Source: JAWXUK01 sp044432725
GTDB lineage: Bacteria > Bacillota > Clostridia > Oscillospirales > Oscillospiraceae
Length of the DNA stretch: 64,000 nucleotides
NCBI GenBank assembly: GCA_044432725.1
Contig: JAWXUL010000001.1
Coordinates: 1-64,000, forward strand
Direction of reading: 5' to 3'
Shown here piece by piece: positions 35,377-44,811 of the stretch (position 1 is its first letter; every line of letters starts with the position of its first letter). The translations under genes and the position numbers were made by a program. The notes below the pieces were generated by a model that saw nothing but the letters and a program-made list of their open reading frames with translations, was not told the origin of the DNA and did no database searches.

Positions 35377-36375
35377 ATGGAAAATTTGCGACTGCGACAA
35401 GAGACAATCGAAAGACAATTTTTGTCCCCTTTTGCTTGTCAATCAGTGCAAAGCAAAGGGAGAGATATTCCAGTGACTCTTTGCGATGTAAGAACGGCTT
35501 TTCAAAGAGATGTGGATAGAATCATCCACAGCAAGGCGTTTCGCCGTTTAAAACATAAGACGCAGGTCTTTTTATTACCAGAAAATGACTATTATCGCAC
35601 CCGAATGACCCATACCTTGGAAGTTTCTCGCATTGCACGAACCATTGCCAGAGGTCTTTCCCTGAATGAAGATTTGACCGAGGCAATCGCTCTTGGCCAT
35701 GATTTGGGGCATACACCCTTTGGTCATGCAGGGGAGAGAATTTTAAACGAAAGGATGCCAGAGGGCTTTCGTCACAACATCCATTCAGGTCGAGTGGTTA
35801 CCATATTAGAAAATTTGAATCTGACCTATGAAGTGAAAAACGGCATTGTGTGCCATTCTGGTAATACCAAGGCTGAAACCTTAGAAGGGCGAGTGGTGGC
35901 AATTTCTGACAGGATTGCGTATATCAACCACGACATTCAAGATGCACTGCGTGGAAAGGTGATCGAGGAAATTGATTTACCATACGAGCCCATTAAAATT
36001 TTAGGAAGAGACCATGGTCCACGGATCAATACACTGATTTTAGACTTGATTGAAAACAGCTTAGGAAAAGATGACATTTACCAATCTACTAAGGTGGGGG
36101 ATGCCATGTTAGAACTTCGTGCTTTTATGTTCGAATATGTGTATACGAACCCCGTGGCTAAAAGTGAAGAGGGAAAGGCACAGCAAATGCTTTCTTCTAT
36201 GTTTACTTATTATATGGAAAATCACGAGGAGCTTCCAGTGGAGTTTCAGCCACAAAGAGCAGAAGAAAGTCAAATTCGCCGAGGGGTTTGTGATTATTTG
36301 GCAGGGATGTCAGATTCTTATGCAGCCAGTGAATATATGAAGATTTTCGTGCCAGAAGGATGGCGAAAGAAGTGA
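35377..36375 (+). CDS. Deoxyguanosinetriphosphate triphosphohydrolase-like HD protein
   Basis: A 332-residue HD-domain phosphohydrolase of the dGTPase family. Metal ligands are in RTRMTHTLEV, in GHDLGHTPFGHAGE and in the later SDRIAYINHD motif. Such enzymes remove triphosphate from deoxynucleotides and help balance dNTP pools. In Clostridia this gene commonly lies just before dnaG and rpoD, as here. AAGAAGGAG precedes the start. Confidence 0.92.
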   Translation: MENLRLRQETIERQFLSPFACQSVQSKGRDIPVTLCDVRTAFQRDVDRIIHSKAFRRLKHKTQVFLLPENDYYRTRMTHTLEVSRIARTIARGLSLNEDLTEAIALGHDLGHTPFGHAGERILNERMPEGFRHNIHSGRVVTILENLNLTYEVKNGIVCHSGNTKAETLEGRVVAISDRIAYINHDIQDALRGKVIEEIDLPYEPIKILGRDHGPRINTLILDLIENSLGKDDIYQSTKVGDAMLELRAFMFEYVYTNPVAKSEEGKAQQMLSSMFTYYMENHEELPVEFQPQRAEESQIRRGVCDYLAGMSDSYAASEYMKIFVPEGWRKK

Positions 36376-36432
36376 ATCGGATAAAAATCGATTAAAAAGT
36401 TAAATATTAGGATAGAATAGGGGAGAAAACCA

Positions 36433-36454
36433 CCCCTTCTATGAAAACAAGGGG
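36433..36454 (+). promoter_or_regulatory. Hairpin covering the dnaG ribosome site
   Basis: CCCCTT (36433-36438) pairs with AAGGGG (36449-36454), which is the purine-rich ribosome site of dnaG. A short T run follows. It could limit primase translation within the operon or act as a weak terminator. Confidence 0.45.
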
Positions 36455-36461
36455 GCTTTTG

Positions 36462-38201
36462 ATGCGATTCCCAGCATATTTCATAGATGAAGTCTTAGCT
36501 CATACTGACATTGTTTCTTTGATTGGGGAATATATGACACTGAAACAAAGTGGTAGAGAGTATAAGGGACTTTGTCCTTTTCATGGAGAAAAAACACCAT
36601 CTTTTTCTGTTTCTCAAGAAAAAAATGTCTATCACTGCTTTGGTTGTGGTGCAGGAGGGGGTGCAATCAACTTTGTGATGGAAGCAGAAAGCTTGCATTA
36701 TGGGGAAGCTGTGGAATTTTTGGCAAGGCGAGCAGGTTTGGCACTGCCACAGATGTTGCAGTATGATGATAGCAAGGAACGTGCATTGCAAAATAAAATC
36801 CTTGCCATCAACAAAGAAACAGCACTTTTTTATTATCATTGTCTCCACAGTGACACAGGAAAAGTGGGGATGGAATACCTTCTGAATCGTGGACTTTCTC
36901 CCCAGACGCTGAAACAATTTGCCATTGGATTTGCACCAGACGCTTGGGATACACTCATCAAATTTCTGGAAGGGAAAGGCTATGGTTTGGCCGATTTATC
37001 CGAAGCTGGACTGATTTCACAGAGTAAAAAAACAGGACAGATGTATGATAGTTTTCGTAATAGAATTATTTTTCCCATTGTCAACCTGAGAAAAGAGGTC
37101 ATAGGCTTTGGGGGAAGGATTATGGATGATAGCAAGCCAAAATATATCAATTCTCCTGATACAGCTGTTTATAACAAGAGTAAAAACTTGTTTGGTTTGA
37201 ATTTAGCGAAAAAGAGTAGGGAGAGCTTGGGGATTTTAACAGAAGGACCGATGGACGCCATAGCCCTTCACCAAGCTGGTTTTACAGGGGCTGTGGCAAC
37301 AATGGGGACAGCCTTTACCAGTCAACAAGGCCAGCTGATGAAGCGGTATTTTAAAAATACTGTGATCTGTTATGACAATGACCCAGCGGGAAAGTCAGCC
37401 ACCCAACGAGCCATTCCTTTGTTTGAAACAGCTGGTGTGGAAGTGAGAGTGGCGGAAATCACAGATGCAAAAGACCCAGATGAATTTATCAAAGCCCACG
37501 GAAGAGATTCCTTTGCCCATTTACTGAAACAAAGTGTACATCATGTAGATTATCGATTAGCTTTGATGAAAGAAAGTTATCAGCTAGACGATAATGGTGA
37601 TAAGGTTCGTTTTTTGCAAGAAACGGCTAAATTTTTAAGTAATATGGAAAGTCCGATTCAGCAAGAAATATATGCCACAAAGGTGGGTGACTGGCTTTCT
37701 GTATCAAAAGAAGCTGTTTTACAGGAAATCAAAAAAGAAATGGAGAAAAAAAAGAGACAAGCAATCAAAAAAATAGAAAAAAACTCCATAAATCCTGTTG
37801 TGCCACAGCAAGTGAGACAACAAAGCCTTTATGATGTGACACGTGCCTCCAGAGGAGAAGAAGGTCTTTTGCGAGTGATTTTGTCAGATGGGAATTTACT
37901 GAACGAATTACAAGATTTCACAGAAGAAGTATTTTCAGTGCCATTATTAGGCAAAGTTTTCACTCTGCTAAAACAGCGTCATCAGGAAGGCTTGGCTGTC
38001 AAGCTACCAAGCCTTGCAGAAGATTTGAACCCTGTGGAAATGAAATATCTAGTATCAGTATTTGACAGACCCTTAGACAATACAAACTTACAGAATGAAA
38101 TGCTAGAATATTTAGCCGTCATGGAATCAGAGTACGACAAAAGAAACTTGCAAGGAGATGAAAAACTCCTTGCACTGCAGCGACAAATGACAGAAGAGTA
38201 A
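36462..38201 (+). CDS. dnaG: DNA primase
   Basis: A 579-residue primase that makes RNA primers at the replication fork. The zinc-binding domain is LCPFHGEKTPSF with YHCFGCGAGG. The Toprim core includes EGPMDAIALHQAG and CYDNDPAGKSATQRA. A helicase-binding C-terminal region follows. I start at ATG 36462 (MRFPAYFIDEV), which aligns with the usual primase N terminus and has AAGGGGG seven bases upstream; ATG 36441 would add seven unusual residues. It lies between dgt and rpoD, the macromolecular-synthesis arrangement. Confidence 0.96.
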   Translation: MRFPAYFIDEVLAHTDIVSLIGEYMTLKQSGREYKGLCPFHGEKTPSFSVSQEKNVYHCFGCGAGGGAINFVMEAESLHYGEAVEFLARRAGLALPQMLQYDDSKERALQNKILAINKETALFYYHCLHSDTGKVGMEYLLNRGLSPQTLKQFAIGFAPDAWDTLIKFLEGKGYGLADLSEAGLISQSKKTGQMYDSFRNRIIFPIVNLRKEVIGFGGRIMDDSKPKYINSPDTAVYNKSKNLFGLNLAKKSRESLGILTEGPMDAIALHQAGFTGAVATMGTAFTSQQGQLMKRYFKNTVICYDNDPAGKSATQRAIPLFETAGVEVRVAEITDAKDPDEFIKAHGRDSFAHLLKQSVHHVDYRLALMKESYQLDDNGDKVRFLQETAKFLSNMESPIQQEIYATKVGDWLSVSKEAVLQEIKKEMEKKKRQAIKKIEKNSINPVVPQQVRQQSLYDVTRASRGEEGLLRVILSDGNLLNELQDFTEEVFSVPLLGKVFTLLKQRHQEGLAVKLPSLAEDLNPVEMKYLVSVFDRPLDNTNLQNEMLEYLAVMESEYDKRNLQGDEKLLALQRQMTEE

Positions 38202-38237
38202 CGACAGAAAACCAAAGATAAAACAGGAGGAAAACAC

Positions 38238-39584
38238 ATGAACAAAACTGATATCGTTGAAAAAGAGGAAGAGAAAGATTTTCCTATCGGGGAATTCCCA
38301 CTGGAATTGGACGAGCCACTAGAAGATATCAATTTGGCTTCTTTAGAAGATGATGATAAAATTGACAAATATGATATTCGTACCTTAGGGGAAGAAATTG
38401 TGGGGATTGACAAACTTTATGATCTCATCGAGCGTGGGAAAAAAAATGGGAGTCTTTCAGGCACTGAATTGATGGAAGTTTTAGAAGATATGGAGCTATC
38501 CACAGAGCAGTTGGACAAAACCTATGACACTTTGGAAAATCTTGGTGTCGAATTGCTGGTCGAGGATTATATTGAAGAAATTTCAGAAGAAATTGACCCT
38601 CCCATTGAAGCCATTGAAGAAATCGCAGAAGAAGAAATCGTCGATCCCTCGACACTGGTCGATGCCTTTCGGACAGATGACCCTGTGAGAATGTATCTGA
38701 AAGAAATTGGTAAGGTAAATCTACTTTCTTCAGAAGAAGAAGTGGAATTAGCACAGGCAATGGGTGAAGGTATGCTAGCTGCAGAGCAACTGGCGAAAGC
38801 GGAAGAATTAGGTCTGGACGAAGATGCCCTTGCTCAATTAAAAAAGATGGAGGCAAAAGGAGATCGTGCCAAGAAGAGATTAGCAGAAGCAAACCTTCGT
38901 TTGGTGGTTTCCATTGCAAAACGATATGTGGGTCGAGGCATGCAATTTTTGGATTTGATTCAAGAGGGAAATCTAGGTCTGATCAAAGCTGTGGAAAAGT
39001 TTGATTATACAAAGGGCTATAAATTTTCTACCTATGCCACTTGGTGGATTCGTCAGGCAATCACACGTGCTATTGCAGACCAAGCAAGAACCATTCGGAT
39101 TCCTGTCCATATGGTAGAGACAATTAACAAGGTCATTCGTGTTTCTCGCCAACTGTTACAAGAGTTAGGACACGACCCAACACCAGAAGAAATCGCAGAA
39201 TCTATGGGGATGCCTGTGGATCGAGTGAGAGAAATATTGAAAATAGCACAAGAACCTGTTTCCTTAGAAACACCAATCGGTGAGGAAGCAGACTCTCACT
39301 TAGGAGATTTTATTCCCGATGAGGATGCCTCAGAGCCAGCGGAAGCGGCTTCTTTTACCTTGCTCAAAGAGCAACTGGTAGAGGTTTTGGGGACTTTGAC
39401 CCCCAGAGAAGAAAAGGTCTTAAAACTTCGCTTCGGTATTGAAGATGGAAGAAACCGCACCTTGGAAGAAGTGGGAAAAGAATTTAAAGTGACACGGGAG
39501 AGAATCCGACAAATTGAAGCAAAAGCCTTGAGAAAATTACGTCATCCATCTCGTTCTAAAAAATTAAAGGACTTTTTGAACTAA
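38238..39584 (+). CDS. rpoD: RNA polymerase primary sigma factor RpoD
   Basis: A 448-residue sigma-70 factor. Region 1.1 covers about residues 40-110 and is preceded by a strongly acidic extension of about 40 residues. Region 1.2 (DPVRMYLKEIG), region 2 (RLVVSIAKRYVGRGMQFLDL and KFSTYATWWIRQAI), region 3 and region 4 (LTPREEKVLKLRFG, TRERIRQIEAKALRKLR) follow. AGGAGG lies upstream. It is 36 bp after dnaG. The promoters seen in this window (TTGACA-like and TATAAT with frequent TGn) are what this factor should read. Confidence 0.97.
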   Translation: MNKTDIVEKEEEKDFPIGEFPLELDEPLEDINLASLEDDDKIDKYDIRTLGEEIVGIDKLYDLIERGKKNGSLSGTELMEVLEDMELSTEQLDKTYDTLENLGVELLVEDYIEEISEEIDPPIEAIEEIAEEEIVDPSTLVDAFRTDDPVRMYLKEIGKVNLLSSEEEVELAQAMGEGMLAAEQLAKAEELGLDEDALAQLKKMEAKGDRAKKRLAEANLRLVVSIAKRYVGRGMQFLDLIQEGNLGLIKAVEKFDYTKGYKFSTYATWWIRQAITRAIADQARTIRIPVHMVETINKVIRVSRQLLQELGHDPTPEEIAESMGMPVDRVREILKIAQEPVSLETPIGEEADSHLGDFIPDEDASEPAEAASFTLLKEQLVEVLGTLTPREEKVLKLRFGIEDGRNRTLEEVGKEFKVTRERIRQIEAKALRKLRHPSRSKKLKDFLN

Positions 39585-39600
39585 AAAAGTGAGTGTTTCC

Positions 39601-40248
39601 ATGAAATTACAAGATCAGATCTTAGATTTGATTTTCCCACCTAAATGTCCTTTTTGTAGAAAAATTTTGCCTCACTTTCAGGCAGAGTGCACAGAATGCA
39701 CTTTGCCTGAGACAAAAGACACTGGAGATACCATCTTTCAAACCAGAGATGGCTTGACCTGTGTTTCTCCTCTGTGGTATCAAGATACAGTTGCTACAGC
39801 AATCAAACGCTATAAATTTTCAGGCGCCAAGCATTATGCCCCCTGTTTTGCTGCCATGATGGCAAATGCGACGGAAAATATGGGAGAATTTGACTATGTC
39901 ACATGGGTACCATTGGCAAAAGTAAGGCAACGTAGCCGTGGATATAATCAAGCCGAGTTATTGGCAAGAGAGGTGACGAAACAAAAAGGATTTGTTCCGG
40001 AGAGTTTGTTGGAGAAAATCAAAAATAATCCAGCACAAACATCATTAAAAAGTGATGAGGAGAGGGAAGAAAACACCAAAGACGTCTATCAACTGAAAAA
40101 AATAGTCCCAGAATTACAAAATACTAGAATTTTATTAGTGGATGATGTTGTGACCACAGGATCTTCTCTCTATGCATCTGGGAAAATACTGCTAGAAGCA
40201 GGAGTCAAAGAGCTTGTCTGCCTTACTTTTGCAAGGAGCAGAAAATAA
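39601..40248 (+). CDS. ComF-family phosphoribosyltransferase-like protein
   Basis: A 215-residue protein of the ComFC type. An N-terminal zinc-ribbon-like part (CPFCRKIL, ECTECT) is followed by a phosphoribosyltransferase fold with RSRGYNQAELLAREV and the PRPP loop ILLVDDVVTTGSSL. ComFC works with the ComFA helicase in DNA uptake in naturally competent bacteria, but it is widespread in non-competent ones. ComFA is not adjacent. The ATG at 39601 is preferred; GTG 39589 is possible, and neither has a strong ribosome site. Confidence 0.85.
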   Translation: MKLQDQILDLIFPPKCPFCRKILPHFQAECTECTLPETKDTGDTIFQTRDGLTCVSPLWYQDTVATAIKRYKFSGAKHYAPCFAAMMANATENMGEFDYVTWVPLAKVRQRSRGYNQAELLAREVTKQKGFVPESLLEKIKNNPAQTSLKSDEEREENTKDVYQLKKIVPELQNTRILLVDDVVTTGSSLYASGKILLEAGVKELVCLTFARSRK

Positions 40249-40271
40249 ATGAAAAAAATTTAAAAAAGTAG

Positions 40272-40300
40272 TTGAAAAATCCCTCATCTTTGGCTATAAT
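40272..40300 (+). promoter_or_regulatory. Promoter of mreB
   Basis: TTGAAA (40272-40277) and consensus TATAAT (40295-40300) are 17 bp apart. The leader contains a 7-bp hairpin, CAAGTCT (40348-40354) with AGACTTG (40363-40369). Confidence 0.82.
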
Positions 40301-40403
40301 AGAAAGAGGGCTGTAATGCCTTTGTAAAAAATTGATTAAAAATAATACAAGTCTCCAAAAAAAGACTTGATTTCAAATATATGTAAAGAGATTGGTGAAA
40401 AAA

Positions 40404-41435
40404 ATGGGAATTTTTGGTAAAGATATTGGCATCGACTTAGGTACCGCATCTGTTTTAGTCTTTGTCAAAGGCAAAGGTATTGTCCTACGTGAACCTTCCG
40501 TGGTGGCGATTGATAAAAATACAGGTAAATTATTGAAAGTAGGGGAAGAAGCACAGGCAATGTTGGGCAGAACTCCTGGGAATATTGTTGCAATGCGTCC
40601 TTTGCGAGAAGGGGTTATTTCTGACTATGACATGACAGAAAAAATGTTAAAAGAATTCATAAAAAAAGCCACAACTTTTTCCATTTTTAAACCACGATTG
40701 TTGATTTGTGTGCCTTCGGGGATTACAGAGGTAGAAGAGCGTGCTGTGATTGATGCCGGGATTCAAGCAGGGGCAAGACGTGCCTATTTGATTGAAGAAC
40801 CTGTGGCAGCTGCTGTGGGTGCAGGAATAGATATTACCGAGCCTGATGGCCACATGATTGTGGATATCGGTGGTGGGACAGCAGACGTGGCTGTCATCTC
40901 TTTAGGTGGTGTGGTAGAGTCTGTATCTATCAAAACAGCTGGGGATAAATTTGACGAAGCAGTGGCAAAGTATGTCCGTAGAAAGCATAATGTTTTAGTG
41001 GGTGATCGGACAGCAGAAGAATTAAAAATCCAAATCGGCTGTGCCTTTCCACGCCCTGAAGAAGAGGTTATGGAAATCAAAGGACGCTGCTTGATGACAG
41101 GACTACCAAGGGTGTTCACCGTGAGTTCTAGCGAAATGATAGAAGCATTCGAAGAAGTGTCAGGAAGAATATTAGAAGCTATTCGTTCTGTCCTAGAACG
41201 TACACCACCTGAATTAGTAGCTGATATCTCTAATAATGGTATTGTGATGACAGGTGGGGGATCCTTGGTCTGGGGTCTTGACAAGCTGATTGAATCACAT
41301 ACAGGTATTTCCACAAAAATTGCAGATGATGCCATATCTTGTGTTGCTTTTGGTACAGGGAAATCGTTGGATAATCTGGATGAGATGCAAGATGGTACCA
41401 TGAATCTAGCACGTCATAAACAAATGAATTATTAA
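40404..41435 (+). CDS. mreB: MreB/Mbl-family actin homologue
   Basis: A 343-residue rod-shape actin homologue. Phosphate-1 (DIGIDLGTASVLV), phosphate-2 (DIGGGTADVAVISLGG) and adenosine (MTGGGSLVWGLDKL) motifs are intact. It forms membrane-bound filaments that steer side-wall synthesis. The start is ATG 40404, with GGTGA five bases upstream; TTG 40392 and GTG 40395 would add four residues. It is monocistronic, without mreC or mreD, so it may be a second paralogue (Mbl or MreBH type) rather than the mreBCD copy. Confidence 0.92.
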   Translation: MGIFGKDIGIDLGTASVLVFVKGKGIVLREPSVVAIDKNTGKLLKVGEEAQAMLGRTPGNIVAMRPLREGVISDYDMTEKMLKEFIKKATTFSIFKPRLLICVPSGITEVEERAVIDAGIQAGARRAYLIEEPVAAAVGAGIDITEPDGHMIVDIGGGTADVAVISLGGVVESVSIKTAGDKFDEAVAKYVRRKHNVLVGDRTAEELKIQIGCAFPRPEEEVMEIKGRCLMTGLPRVFTVSSSEMIEAFEEVSGRILEAIRSVLERTPPELVADISNNGIVMTGGGSLVWGLDKLIESHTGISTKIADDAISCVAFGTGKSLDNLDEMQDGTMNLARHKQMNY

Positions 41436-41442
41436 AAAATAA

Positions 41443-41488
41443 AACAGGACGACAAGAGGGATTTCCATCTTGCCGTCCTGTTATTTTA
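41443..41488. terminator. Bidirectional terminator between mreB and the sirtuin gene
   Basis: ACAGGACGACAAGA pairs with TCTTGCCGTCCTGT, with one mismatch, around a 10-base loop. A-rich and T-rich flanks lie on the two sides. It touches the stop codon of the leftward sirtuin gene. Confidence 0.8.
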
Positions 41489-42307
41489 ATGACCAACGAT
41501 TGCAGACAAATCCCCTTGTAACAAAAGGGATTTATTTTTGATTTCTTTGGGGATTTCCCAAAGCTCTTGATTGAGAGAGAGAAAGAAAGCGTCTTTCCAC
41601 TGATAGGTCATTTGCATAAAGGGAATTTTAATGATGCCAGGTGTGTTAAATCCCACCCCTAATTCCAAAAAGAGAACCTTTTTCTCTTGGTTCTCTGTGA
41701 GAAAGCTTTGATACCGATGAGAAGCTTCATGCCAAGCACTGTCTTCCACAAAGAGATTGTCTTTTCGCAAATGGGGTGTCATCATCTCCCCACAATGTGG
41801 GCAGTGGGGGAGGAGTGCTGTGGGGATTTCTAAGCCACTTTGTTGAGCAATCATTTCTTTGATGATTGTTTCATTGTCAAAGGTTTCTTGATGACAAGGT
41901 ACAGAGCATTGAAATAAACCATAATTTCCTTGGGTGGCAAAAAGTCGTTGTGTATCAAAACCTGCCTTGATAAATTGATGGTCCACGTTTGTGGTTAGGA
42001 CAAAGTAATTTTTATCACATAATAAGTCAAAAAGCTGAAGATAGATGGGACATGGCTCTGGGGCATAGCGATTGTAATAAATATGACGGCACCACCATCC
42101 CCACTGCTCTTCTTCTGAAGGGAAATGATAAAATCCACCAGAATAGATATCATTGATGGCATATTTTTTGTGGAAATCTGAAAAATAGCGCATAAATCGT
42201 TCTCCACTGTAGGTCAATCCTCCAGCGGCAGAAAGCCCTGCGCCAGCCCCCAAGACGATGACCTCTGCTTCATTGATTTTCTCAGCAAGGACGGAGTTTT
42301 TCTTCAT
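41486..42307 (-). CDS. Class-M sirtuin (SirTM), protein ADP-ribosyltransferase
   Basis: A 273-residue sirtuin-fold protein. The NAD site is GAGAGLSAAGGLTYSG, and the catalytic-loop motif is LTTNVDHQFIKAG. Zinc cysteines appear in FQCSVPCHQ and CPHCGEMM. The sequence departs from Sir2 deacetylases in the way typical of class M sirtuins, which attach ADP-ribose to a protein. The known partner is a zinc macrodomain hydrolase, and exactly such a gene overlaps it by 26 bases. In Staphylococcus and Streptococcus the pair sits with a GcvH-like carrier and a lipoate ligase; neither is here, so the target is open. It is the last gene of leuA-macro-sirtuin. Confidence 0.85.
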   Translation of the reverse strand: MKKNSVLAEKINEAEVIVLGAGAGLSAAGGLTYSGERFMRYFSDFHKKYAINDIYSGGFYHFPSEEEQWGWWCRHIYYNRYAPEPCPIYLQLFDLLCDKNYFVLTTNVDHQFIKAGFDTQRLFATQGNYGLFQCSVPCHQETFDNETIIKEMIAQQSGLEIPTALLPHCPHCGEMMTPHLRKDNLFVEDSAWHEASHRYQSFLTENQEKKVLFLELGVGFNTPGIIKIPFMQMTYQWKDAFFLSLNQELWEIPKEIKNKSLLLQGDLSAIVGH

Positions 42308-43058
42308 AAAGTTTTAAGTCCTCCTCTTTGAATACATTGAACAGCACTTTTAAATTTTTGTCTACTTTTTCAATATAATCCTCCACCACATTTATGGCAA
42401 TGTTACAAGCTTCTTCCTGTGGGAAGTGAAATTCTCCAGTAGAAATACAGCAAAAAGCCAAAGCTTCTAATTTTTGTTCAGAAGCCAAAAAGAGACAAGA
42501 GCGGTAAGACCGTTCCAAAGCCTCTCTGTGATATTCTTCTAAACCACCATGGACGATAGGTCCTACGGTATGAAGGACATATTTACTAGGCAGATTGTAG
42601 GCAGGTGTGATTTTAGCACAACCAGTTGCTTCTGGTCTGCCTTGTTTTTCCATCAGCTCGTGGCAAGCCAAACGAAGCCTGATCCCAGAAAACGTGTGAA
42701 TGGCGTTGTCGATACATTTGTGACAGGGGTAAAAACAACCAAGCATATCACTGTTGGCTGCGTTGACAATGCCGTCGATTTCTAGTTTGGTGATGTCACC
42801 TTGCCAAAGATAAATGTTTCCTTTTTTAGGAGTCATAGAGGAAAAGGGAACCACTTTCCCTTCTAAATCCGTTTGGAGAAAAGCATCCTCCATAGTCAGA
42901 ACTTCTTCGGGAATGTCATGGGGGGGACGTAGATTGATCAAACCTCTCAGAATTTCTTTTTGACCTTCTTCGTCTAAGGGGACAGCAATGTTTTGGTTTT
43001 CAGGAGTTTCCGATAGAAAATAATCCAAAAGATAGGCGATTCGTCCAGACTGTGTCAT
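42282..43058 (-). CDS. Zinc-containing macrodomain protein-ADP-ribose hydrolase
   Basis: A 258-residue macrodomain protein. An N-terminal helical part (about 1-75) precedes the macro fold (LWQGDITKLEIDGIVNAANS, VLHTVGPIVHGG, CCISTGEFHFPQEEA). The GCFYPCHKCIDNAIH segment holds the zinc ligands of the Zn-macro class. These enzymes remove ADP-ribose put on by the neighbouring SirTM, so the two form a reversible switch. GGAGGT precedes the start. It lies 47 bp after leuA without a terminator between. Confidence 0.9.
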   Translation of the reverse strand: MTQSGRIAYLLDYFLSETPENQNIAVPLDEEGQKEILRGLINLRPPHDIPEEVLTMEDAFLQTDLEGKVVPFSSMTPKKGNIYLWQGDITKLEIDGIVNAANSDMLGCFYPCHKCIDNAIHTFSGIRLRLACHELMEKQGRPEATGCAKITPAYNLPSKYVLHTVGPIVHGGLEEYHREALERSYRSCLFLASEQKLEALAFCCISTGEFHFPQEEACNIAINVVEDYIEKVDKNLKVLFNVFKEEDLKLYEEKLRPC

Positions 43059-43105
43059 AAAATTACCTCCAAATTAGAATGTGATTTTGGGTGAGCTGTT
43101 TTAAC

Positions 43106-44785
43106 TTATTTTTTTTTGGCACGATTGACTGCTGAAATAATGCCACGAAGAGGGGCAAGGTTGATGTTGTGAGAAACACCAACGCCATAAAATCTTTCTC
43201 CTTGGGGGTTTTCTAATAAGATATAGGCGACCCCTTGAGAGTCAGAGCCATCTGAAATAGCATGGGATTTATAATCTACAAAAGTAAATTCAGAGATTTT
43301 TTCTCCGTGAATCGCATGAAAAAAGGCATCAATCGGACCGTTGCCTTCCCCTTCTACTTGGAAACGAGTTTCTTTGTGAGAAAGGGTTCCAGAAAATTTC
43401 ACATGAGAATGACCATCTACAGTGGTTTCCACAAAGCTATGTTCTTCTAAGCGATAAGGGGCTTGGAGATTAACATATTCTTGACAAAATAGCTTGTGAA
43501 TCTCTTCACTGGAGATTTCTTTTCCCAGATTGTCAGTGGCTTTTTGCACGATACCACCGAATTCAGGATGCATTGCTTTGGGCAAATCATAACCAAAATT
43601 ATGCTCCATGATAAAAGCAGAACCACCTTTGCCCGATTGGGAATTGATACGAATAATAGGTTCGTATTCTCTCCCCACATCAGCTGGATCAATGGGTAGA
43701 TAGGGAATCTCCCACAGAGGGCTTTGGGATTTTTTCATGTAGTTAGCACCTTTGTTGATGGCATCTTGGTGAGAGCCAGAAAAAGCAGTGAACACCAAAG
43801 CCCCCACATAGGGTTGTCTCTCTCCCACTGTCATTTTGGTGCATTTTTGATACATATCACGAGTTTTGTTGATATTGGAAAAATCTAAATTGGAATCCAC
43901 CCCTTGGGTATGGAGATTCATGGCAAGGGTGACTAAATCCACATTTCCTGTTCTCTCGCCGTTACCAAAAAGAGTCGCTTCCACACGGTCAGCCCCAGCT
44001 AAAAGTCCAAGCTCTGCTGTGGCAATGGCACAGCCACGGTCGTTATGTGGGTGAAGAGAAATGATAGCGCTTTCTCTATCCATAAGATTGTCACAAAAAT
44101 ATTCAATCATATCGGCAAATTGATTGGGCATACAGTTTTCAACGGTAGAGGGGAGGTTTAAAATGACTTTGTGATAGGGAGAGGCGTTCAAACATTCTAA
44201 AACTTGTTGACACACATCCACAGCATAGTCCATCTCTGTGCCCATGAAAGATTCAGGAGAATATTCAAAGCGAAGATTCATACCATCAGCAATGAGAGGA
44301 CGAGACAACTTATAAATCAACTTGGCAGCGTCTGTCGCTATTTGTGCGACTTCTTCTTTGCTTTTTTCGAAAACAACTTTTCGTTGAAGTGTGGAGGTAG
44401 AATTGTAAAAATGTAAAATGACGTTTTTGGCACCTTCGATGGCTTGGAAGGTTTTTTCAATGAGATGTTCTCTTGCTTGCACAAGAACCTGAATGGTCAC
44501 ATCTGAGGGGATATGCCCCCCTTCGATCAGTTCACGGCATATTTCAAATTCGGTGTCAGAAGCAGAAGGAAATCCAATTTCTATTTCTTTCACACCGATT
44601 TCCACTAAATTGTGGAAATATTCTAATTTTTCACTTAAATTCATGGGGTCAACCAAGGCTTGGTTGCCATCACGTAAATCCACAGAACACCAAATAGGTG
44701 CTTGAGTCAAAGTTTTTTCTGGCCATTTACGATAAGGGTAGGTAATGGGGTCAAAGGGACGATATTTTGTGTGATTTTTTGACAT
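43106..44785 (-). CDS. leuA: 2-Isopropylmalate synthase
   Basis: A 559-residue enzyme making 2-isopropylmalate from 2-oxoisovalerate and acetyl-CoA, the first leucine step. The catalytic barrel shows WCSVDLRDGNQALVDPM, EIEIGFPSAS and the metal-binding SLHPHNDRGCA. A C-terminal LeuA allosteric domain that binds leucine ends near LAPLRGIISAVNRA. The length and start are those of the yeast-like long form. No leuBCD follow. It is the first gene before the macrodomain and sirtuin genes on the same strand. It has a consensus promoter and a short leader without a T-box. Confidence 0.95.
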   Translation of the reverse strand: MSKNHTKYRPFDPITYPYRKWPEKTLTQAPIWCSVDLRDGNQALVDPMNLSEKLEYFHNLVEIGVKEIEIGFPSASDTEFEICRELIEGGHIPSDVTIQVLVQAREHLIEKTFQAIEGAKNVILHFYNSTSTLQRKVVFEKSKEEVAQIATDAAKLIYKLSRPLIADGMNLRFEYSPESFMGTEMDYAVDVCQQVLECLNASPYHKVILNLPSTVENCMPNQFADMIEYFCDNLMDRESAIISLHPHNDRGCAIATAELGLLAGADRVEATLFGNGERTGNVDLVTLAMNLHTQGVDSNLDFSNINKTRDMYQKCTKMTVGERQPYVGALVFTAFSGSHQDAINKGANYMKKSQSPLWEIPYLPIDPADVGREYEPIIRINSQSGKGGSAFIMEHNFGYDLPKAMHPEFGGIVQKATDNLGKEISSEEIHKLFCQEYVNLQAPYRLEEHSFVETTVDGHSHVKFSGTLSHKETRFQVEGEGNGPIDAFFHAIHGEKISEFTFVDYKSHAISDGSDSQGVAYILLENPQGERFYGVGVSHNINLAPLRGIISAVNRAKKK

Positions 44786-44811
44786 AGTATATGCCTCCTT
44801 TTTTCCCTTAT

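Noticed and set aside
41486..43058. A phage-defence reading of the sirtuin and macrodomain pair
   Set aside because: Sir2-type defence genes belong to other sirtuin branches and partner with different domains. The Zn-macro partner and class-M motifs point to reversible ADP-ribosylation.
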